Shown piece by piece: positions 42,648 through 46,754 of a stretch of 46,754 nucleotides of DNA. A program made the position numbers and the translations under genes. Every line of letters starts with the position of its first letter. Position 1 is the stretch's first letter. The notes below the pieces were generated by a model that saw nothing but the letters and a program-made list of their open reading frames with translations, was not told where the DNA came from and made no database searches. The stretch is from Clostridiales bacterium (GTDB lineage: Bacteria; Bacillota; Clostridia; Christensenellales; Pumilibacteraceae), in contig JAIEFT010000051.1 in assembly GCA_029066805.1 (NCBI GenBank), positions 1 through 46,754 of the forward strand, written 5' to 3'.

Positions 42648-43349
42648 ATGTCGGTTTATGGATATGTCAGAGTAAGCACTAGGAAGCAAAAGTTGGATAG
42701 GCAAACAACTAATATATTATCAGCTTATCACACGGCTATAATTAAAAGTGAATTCTATACAGGAACTACTGTAATTCGTCCTGAATGGGATAAGTTAAAG
42801 AAAAAGCTTCATAGTGGCGATACTGTTGTTTTTGATAGCGTTTCAAGAATGAGTCGAAATGCCGATGAGGGTTTCATTGATTACCAAGAACTGTTTGACG
42901 CAGGGGTGCGCCTAGTCTTTCTCAAAGAGCCGCATATTAACACTGAGGTTTATAAACAATCAATAGCAAAGACTTTTGGTATAGAAGTGAGTACGGGGAA
43001 TGAAGCTGTCGATGAATACTTTGCAGGCAATATGGAATTGATTAATCGGCTGTTAATGAAACTCGCTCAACAACAAATTAAATTGGCGTTTGAGCAAGCT
43101 GAAAAAGAGGTAGCTGATTTACATCAAAGAATTTCTGAAGGCATTAGAGAAAGCAAGTTAAAGGGTACTCAAGTCGGATTGGCGAAAGGAACAAGTCTTA
43201 CAACAAGAAAATCTTTAGATTGTAAGAATATAATCAAGATGCACTCCAAGACGTTTGGCGGAAGCCTTTCGGATGAAGAAACGATAAAGCTTTGTGGGTG
43301 CTCGCGTAACACTTATTATAAGTATAAACGAGAGATGTACAAAGGCTAA
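42648..43349 (+). CDS. Serine recombinase (resolvase/invertase family)
   Basis: 233 aa. Catalytic domain starts SVYGYVRVSTRKQKLDRQ with the active Ser in RVST and 'VVFDSVSRMSRNADEG' (the conserved SRxxR-like arginines). A helical linker (KLAQQQIKLAFEQAEKEV) and a C-terminal HTH (LSDEETIKLCGCSRNTYYKY) follow. It should resolve cointegrates or excise/integrate cargo at the adjacent res-like site. ATG 42648 is in a good position after GGAGAATT. A remnant of a related resolvase lies at 46529-46604. Confidence 0.9.
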   Translation: MSVYGYVRVSTRKQKLDRQTTNILSAYHTAIIKSEFYTGTTVIRPEWDKLKKKLHSGDTVVFDSVSRMSRNADEGFIDYQELFDAGVRLVFLKEPHINTEVYKQSIAKTFGIEVSTGNEAVDEYFAGNMELINRLLMKLAQQQIKLAFEQAEKEVADLHQRISEGIRESKLKGTQVGLAKGTSLTTRKSLDCKNIIKMHSKTFGGSLSDEETIKLCGCSRNTYYKYKREMYKG

Positions 43350-43480
43350 TTTTCATGCATTACAGTGTTTTATTGAAAGTGCTTTGATAATAAAATAGTA
43401 GTTATTTCAAATTTTAAGTAAATTTTTGCACATTTTGTGCAAAAATCGTTTGAAAACTTTTTAAAAAAAGCATAATAGTA
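43350..43480. other. Non-coding A+T-rich gap before the defence genes
   Basis: No gene, strong hairpin or repeat is apparent apart from poly-T/poly-A runs. The promoter of the next operon starts at 43481. Confidence 0.5.
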
Positions 43481-43509
43481 TTGACAATATATTAAAAATG
43501 GAATATAAT
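43481..43509 (+). promoter_or_regulatory. Promoter of the AbiL-like operon
   Basis: TTGACA (43481-43486), exactly 17 bp, TATAAT (43504-43509): full consensus. GGAGGG lies before ATG 43531. A strong promoter implies the defence genes are constitutively expressed. Confidence 0.85.
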
Positions 43510-43530
43510 TAGATTAATGGAGGGTTCCAT

Positions 43531-44835
43531 ATGTTAATTGAGTTTAGCGTAACTAACTTTCAATCATTTAAAGAAAGACAAACATTCTCGACACTTGCCT
43601 CTAAGGACTCACTCTTAAATGCTACTAATTTGTTTGAAGTAAATGGAAAAAACTATTCTAAAATTAATGTTTTTTACGGTGCAAACGCATCAGGGAAGAC
43701 TGCATTTTTTAGAGCATTTCAATTTGTTAGAGCTTTTGTATCTATGTCAAATCAAATGCTTGATAAAACGTTGATTCCTTTAACCCCTTTTTGTTTTGAT
43801 GACGCATCTTTGAAGCGTCCTAGTGTTTTTGAATTAGTATTTTTTAAAGATAAAATTAAATATAGTTATAGTTTCTCGTGTGATAGAAAAGTAGTCTATA
43901 CAGAAAGGCTGGATATATATGAAAATGGAAAGCCTAAATTAGTGTTTGACCGTAGCAATATTAATCAGTACAAAATTAATTCGTATCATGAGTTAGAGAC
44001 TATTAAAGATAAAAATACAAATAATAAGTTGTTTTTATGTACAGCTGCTACGTGGAATTTTGACCTTGTAAAACCAGTTGTTGATTTTATATTGCAAGAT
44101 TTGAGATTTAGATTTAATGTTTCATATGAAGATAGTGGTGAAGTGGAGATGATTCCTTTTATTGAGCATTTACAAGAAGAAGGTCTATTTGATGAATATA
44201 AGAAATTTTGTTTAAAGTTATTGTCTATAGGGGATTTTAGTATAGCGGATTTTGATGCAAAAATCGAAAATGCTGACATTGAATCTTTCCCAGAAGAAAT
44301 AAGAGGCTTTTTTAATGCTGTTAAGCAACTGCCTTTGCCTCCGGAAGCTACAACTGATGTGTTGAAAAATTTAAGATTAATAACAATACACAGTGTGGTG
44401 GGCGAAGACGGTAAAATAATTAATAAAAGACTTAATTTTGAAAGTGAATCATTGGGAACGAAGGCATTATTTAAGATGGCTCCTGTGTTGTTTGATGTTT
44501 TAAGGCAGGGTAAAATTTTAGTAGTAGATGAATTAGACCGCAGCCTTCATCCGTTATTGGCTAAATATATAGTATCATTATTTGTGAGTGAGACAAATAC
44601 AAATAATGCGCAATTGATATTTAACACTCACGATACCAATTTGCTTGATTTGGATATTTTGCGTAGAGATGAAATTTGGTTTGTTGAACGCGATTCTAAG
44701 ACAGGGGTATCGGTTATTTATCCGTTGACTGATTTTTCTCCTCGAAATAATGAGAATATAGAGAAGGGATACTTGCTAGGGAGGTATGGTGCTATTCCGT
44801 TTATTCGGAATGGTGGAAATTTATGGGAAGAATAA
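43531..44835 (+). CDS. AAA15-type ATPase, AbiLi/RloA-like defence protein
   Basis: 434 aa. Opens 'LIEFSVTNFQSFKERQTFS' with Walker A GANASGKT at residues 50-57; late 'ILVVDELDRSLHPLLAKYIV' is the Walker B/D-loop and 'LIFNTHDTNLLD' the H-loop of SMC/OLD-type ATPases. Paired with the RloB-like gene it matches the AbiL (AbiLi-AbiLii) abortive-infection arrangement; related to the ATPase halves of PARIS and OLD systems. It probably senses a phage trigger and controls its nuclease partner. Overlaps the next gene by 13 nt. Confidence 0.87.
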   Translation: MLIEFSVTNFQSFKERQTFSTLASKDSLLNATNLFEVNGKNYSKINVFYGANASGKTAFFRAFQFVRAFVSMSNQMLDKTLIPLTPFCFDDASLKRPSVFELVFFKDKIKYSYSFSCDRKVVYTERLDIYENGKPKLVFDRSNINQYKINSYHELETIKDKNTNNKLFLCTAATWNFDLVKPVVDFILQDLRFRFNVSYEDSGEVEMIPFIEHLQEEGLFDEYKKFCLKLLSIGDFSIADFDAKIENADIESFPEEIRGFFNAVKQLPLPPEATTDVLKNLRLITIHSVVGEDGKIINKRLNFESESLGTKALFKMAPVLFDVLRQGKILVVDELDRSLHPLLAKYIVSLFVSETNTNNAQLIFNTHDTNLLDLDILRRDEIWFVERDSKTGVSVIYPLTDFSPRNNENIEKGYLLGRYGAIPFIRNGGNLWEE

Positions 44836-45458
44836 AAGAATACAAGCGAAAAGCGGGGATTGAAGTTGCAAGACCGGTTTATGCTATAATTTGCGAGGGA
44901 CGCAATCAAACTGAAAGTAAATATTTAGACCATTTTAAAACACGAAAAGGAATAAGCGTTAAGGTTGTTAAGTGTGAAGATACCGATCCTGTTGCTATGG
45001 TTGATAAGGCTAATGCTGTTATAGAATCAGAGGGGTTGTTGGTGGGTGAAGACAAGGTGTTTTGCTTAGTAGATTTAGATAATGATGAACAAAGGAAAAA
45101 TAAAATAGATGAGTTAAAAAAACATAATAGGCATATTAATTTTATTATATCTAATCCCAGTTTCGAAGTTTGGTTCTTATTTCATTTTTTGGATAATCCA
45201 CCACGTTTAAGCAATGGACAAGCTGCGAAAAGAGAATTGCGAAAATACATAGCCAACTATACAGAGAGCTATGATGTCTATTCAAGAGAAGCAGCAATAC
45301 GCAATAATCTTGATGTTGCAATTTCACGTTCTCGAAGCAAAAAGAATGTTCAAAATCAAAATGAGCATTGGATAGACGATGGAAGTTATCCTAATCCTTA
45401 TACGGAAGTAGATACCTTAATGGAAGAGTTGAGCAAGAATTATAAATGTCATCAATAG
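44823..45458 (+). CDS. RloB-like (AbiLii) TOPRIM-type nuclease
   Basis: 211 aa. 'YAIICEGRNQTESKYLDHF' supplies the TOPRIM Glu, 'CLVDLDND' the DxD, and 'FIISNPSFEVWFLFHF' is the signature block of RloB proteins. The predicted effector of the AbiL-like pair: a metal-dependent nuclease activated on infection (family inference). The start codon overlaps the ATPase gene, so they are made together. Confidence 0.87.
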   Translation: MGRIKEYKRKAGIEVARPVYAIICEGRNQTESKYLDHFKTRKGISVKVVKCEDTDPVAMVDKANAVIESEGLLVGEDKVFCLVDLDNDEQRKNKIDELKKHNRHINFIISNPSFEVWFLFHFLDNPPRLSNGQAAKRELRKYIANYTESYDVYSREAAIRNNLDVAISRSRSKKNVQNQNEHWIDDGSYPNPYTEVDTLMEELSKNYKCHQ

Positions 45459-45482
45459 AAAAATTATTTTAAAGGAGTAAAT

Positions 45483-45704
45483 ATGGAAATATATAAAAAT
45501 TTAAGTCATGATTCTAGTGTTAGAATGTATACAATAGGTACAGATTATATAGATGTTAAATTTACAACCGGTCCAATATATAGATATTCATATGCCAGTG
45601 CTGGTCGTGAGAATGTGGAGACTATGAAACGATTAGCTCTTTATGGAGATGGGCTAGGTAGTTTTATTCAAAGAAATGTTAAATATAAATATGTCAAATA
45701 TTAA
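45483..45704 (+). CDS. KTSC-domain protein
   Basis: 73 aa. 'YTIGTDYIDVKFTTGPIYRYSYASAG' is a KTSC-type beta-hairpin (pattern DYIDVxFxxGxxYxY); the family is common in mobile elements and linked by domain fusions to nucleic-acid enzymes, without a known activity. AAAGGAG precedes ATG 45483, 25 nt after the RloB-like gene, so it may be a third member of the defence operon. Confidence 0.75.
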   Translation: MEIYKNLSHDSSVRMYTIGTDYIDVKFTTGPIYRYSYASAGRENVETMKRLALYGDGLGSFIQRNVKYKYVKY

Positions 45705-45765
45705 TTGAAAAATTATAATATCTCATTACTATTCAAATTGCTAAAGTAACTTGTGGGGCAGTACT

Positions 45766-46488
45766 ATGGGAAAATATGATGACATAAAAAAGGAAATAGA
45801 GTCTTTACTAGAGCAAGGGCATAATTTATATCATGAGGTATATGAGAGTTACAAAATTAAAAAACAATGTAAGTTTTTGCTTGATAACTATGAGAGTTGG
45901 TATACTAAATCATTATATCTTGTGCGGCAATTAGCTTCCGAAAGAGAAAAAGATTTTATTGCTTGTTATAAATCAGATAAGAGGAGGGAACTCAACTCAA
46001 ATACGTATGTAATATCTGATATGATTCAAGGAGTTGGAGTGGCAAGTTGGTATATGAAAGTTGCCTATTTAATAAGGAATCAAGTAAGTATTTTACGTAG
46101 TTGTTATGATAAATTCGATAGCAAAGTTTTTGACCTTGAAACGCTTTTGCGAGCTGATGTGTTTGACTCTGAAATCGAATCAGCAAGACATCTTTTGAAA
46201 AATGGATTTCTTCGACCGGCAGGTGCAATATGTGGTGTTGTATTAGAAAAGCATTTAGCAAATGTTTGTAAAAATAGAGGGATAACGATAACGAGGAAAG
46301 ACCCTTCAATATCCGATTATAATGATAAGCTAAAAGATATCGCATATGACATTGTTGCATGGAGAAGGATGCAACATCTTGGAGATATAAGAAATTTATG
46401 TGACCATGAGAAGCATAGGGATCCCACTAAGGAAGAGGTAGAGGATTTGGTGGACGGAACTGATAGGGCAATAAAGAATATCTTTTGA
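45766..46488 (+). CDS. HEPN-like domain protein
   Basis: 240 aa. The N-terminal half is helical and charged (MGKYDDIKKEIESLLEQGHN). The C-terminal half, 'ESARHLLKNGFLRPAGAICG', 'LEKHLANVCKNRGI' and 'DIRNLCDHEKHRDPTKEEVEDL', follows the HEPN/DUF4145-like pattern; R-NLCD-H is the Rx4H motif of HEPN ribonucleases. It could be a defence effector or a toxin. ATG 45766 chosen over a start five codons earlier because of position after GGGGCAGT; the ribosome site is poor either way. 61 nt after the KTSC gene. Confidence 0.65.
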   Translation: MGKYDDIKKEIESLLEQGHNLYHEVYESYKIKKQCKFLLDNYESWYTKSLYLVRQLASEREKDFIACYKSDKRRELNSNTYVISDMIQGVGVASWYMKVAYLIRNQVSILRSCYDKFDSKVFDLETLLRADVFDSEIESARHLLKNGFLRPAGAICGVVLEKHLANVCKNRGITITRKDPSISDYNDKLKDIAYDIVAWRRMQHLGDIRNLCDHEKHRDPTKEEVEDLVDGTDRAIKNIF

Positions 46489-46528
46489 TAATTGGCTCGG
46501 CTAAACTATTTCTAATTAGCATAAAAAG

Positions 46529-46604
46529 AATGGCAAATCGCTTAGTGATAATAAAGCAATGAAATTATGCGGGTGCAACCATAGCTCTTATTATGTTTAA
46601 AATG
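46529..46604 (+). pseudogene. Remnant of a serine resolvase C-terminus
   Basis: Reads NGKSLSDNKAMKLCGCNHSS then YYV and a stop, closely matching 'GGSLSDEETIKLCGCSRNTYYKYK' at the end of the resolvase at 42648. Stops occur in frame just before and after. It is a decayed copy of a related gene, not the same sequence, left at the right side of the defence cargo. Confidence 0.65.
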
Positions 46605-46754
46605 TAAATAGGTGTAGCCGCAAGTTGATAGGTAGCTTGTGATTTATACAGTATTTGATATAAAAATATGACATAATTCCTAATATGAATAAAATTGAAA
46701 AGAAAAAATAACTTAATAAAATGGTTCCGAGAGGGTGACCAAAAGCAAAAAGGG
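46605..46754. other. Non-coding right edge of the window
   Basis: 150 nt of A+T-rich sequence with no recognisable gene. A short imperfect hairpin (CAAGTTGATAGGTAGCTTG) is near 46623. No copy of the transposon-end motif TGTTTTCGTCGGG is present here, so the element continues beyond the window. Confidence 0.5.

Noticed and set aside
30844-46754. CRISPR-associated transposon (CAST)
   Set aside because: No cas gene or repeat-spacer array is visible; the transposition genes stand alone in this window.
46605-46754. Distal transposon end
   Set aside because: No copy of the TGTTTTCGTCGGG arm is found in this stretch.

Overview
This is a contig piece from a Bacillota genome, most likely an uncultivated gut-type Clostridia. 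The evidence is a SpoIIE-type sporulation phosphatase, a FakB/FakA fatty-acid kinase pair, a Bce-type peptide-sensing/ABC module, a DUF5685 protein, AGGAG-type ribosome sites and canonical TTGACA/TATAAT promoters. I cannot assign genus or species.

Region 1 (1-30823) is ordinary chromosome, G+C-rich compared with what follows. It holds, in order: the end of an unknown gene; a divergent LysR regulator / (alpha/beta hydrolase + iron alcohol dehydrogenase) unit; an AlkZ-related gene divergent from a DUF815-like ATPase and a metal exporter; dnaX-nadE; an aspartate aminotransferase; a run of tightly spaced genes (small ATPase, thrC, trpS, DUF5685, J-domain-like, membrane protein); a response regulator/kinase/ABC/permease module whose ATPase gene is frameshifted; fakB-fakA; a PHP phosphoesterase divergent from spoIIE; typA; guaA. 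Small intergenic repeats (GAATT boxes, a 104-bp palindromic element, GTCATTC-type boxes) sit between the operons. Two features of expression stand out. Five genes have near-perfect promoters placed so that transcription should start at or within a few bases of the ATG, with no Shine-Dalgarno (leaderless mRNAs). dnaX carries an A10 tract behind a strong hairpin, as expected for making gamma and tau from one gene.

Region 2 (about 30844-46754, to the window edge) is visibly A+T-rich and foreign. A Tn7-like transposon core (tnsA-tnsB-tnsC-tniQ) begins just after guaA. A candidate transposon end starts 25 nt after the guaA stop codon, the same geometry that Tn7 has with glmS, so guaA looks like the attachment gene. 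Its cargo follows: a convergent gene with an HUH-like motif; an LRR_5 protein; a sigma-region-4/antitoxin-like protein; a cassette-like string of small genes separated by copies of one stem-loop repeat; an XRE regulator with a motif cluster; a Sel1-repeat protein with a recently duplicated repeat block; a serine resolvase with a res-like site; then an AbiL-type (RloA/RloB-like) defence pair with a KTSC protein and a HEPN-like protein. The last recognisable item is a decayed C-terminal piece of a second resolvase, so the defence genes lie between an intact and a remnant resolvase. The far end of the transposon is not in the window.

Most promising for novelty: guaA-associated Tn7-like insertion with an unusual TnsA active site, the stem-loop-separated cassette array, the resolvase-bracketed defence cargo, and the leaderless promoters with Spo0A-like boxes. 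All functional calls come from reading motifs by eye; no database search was run.
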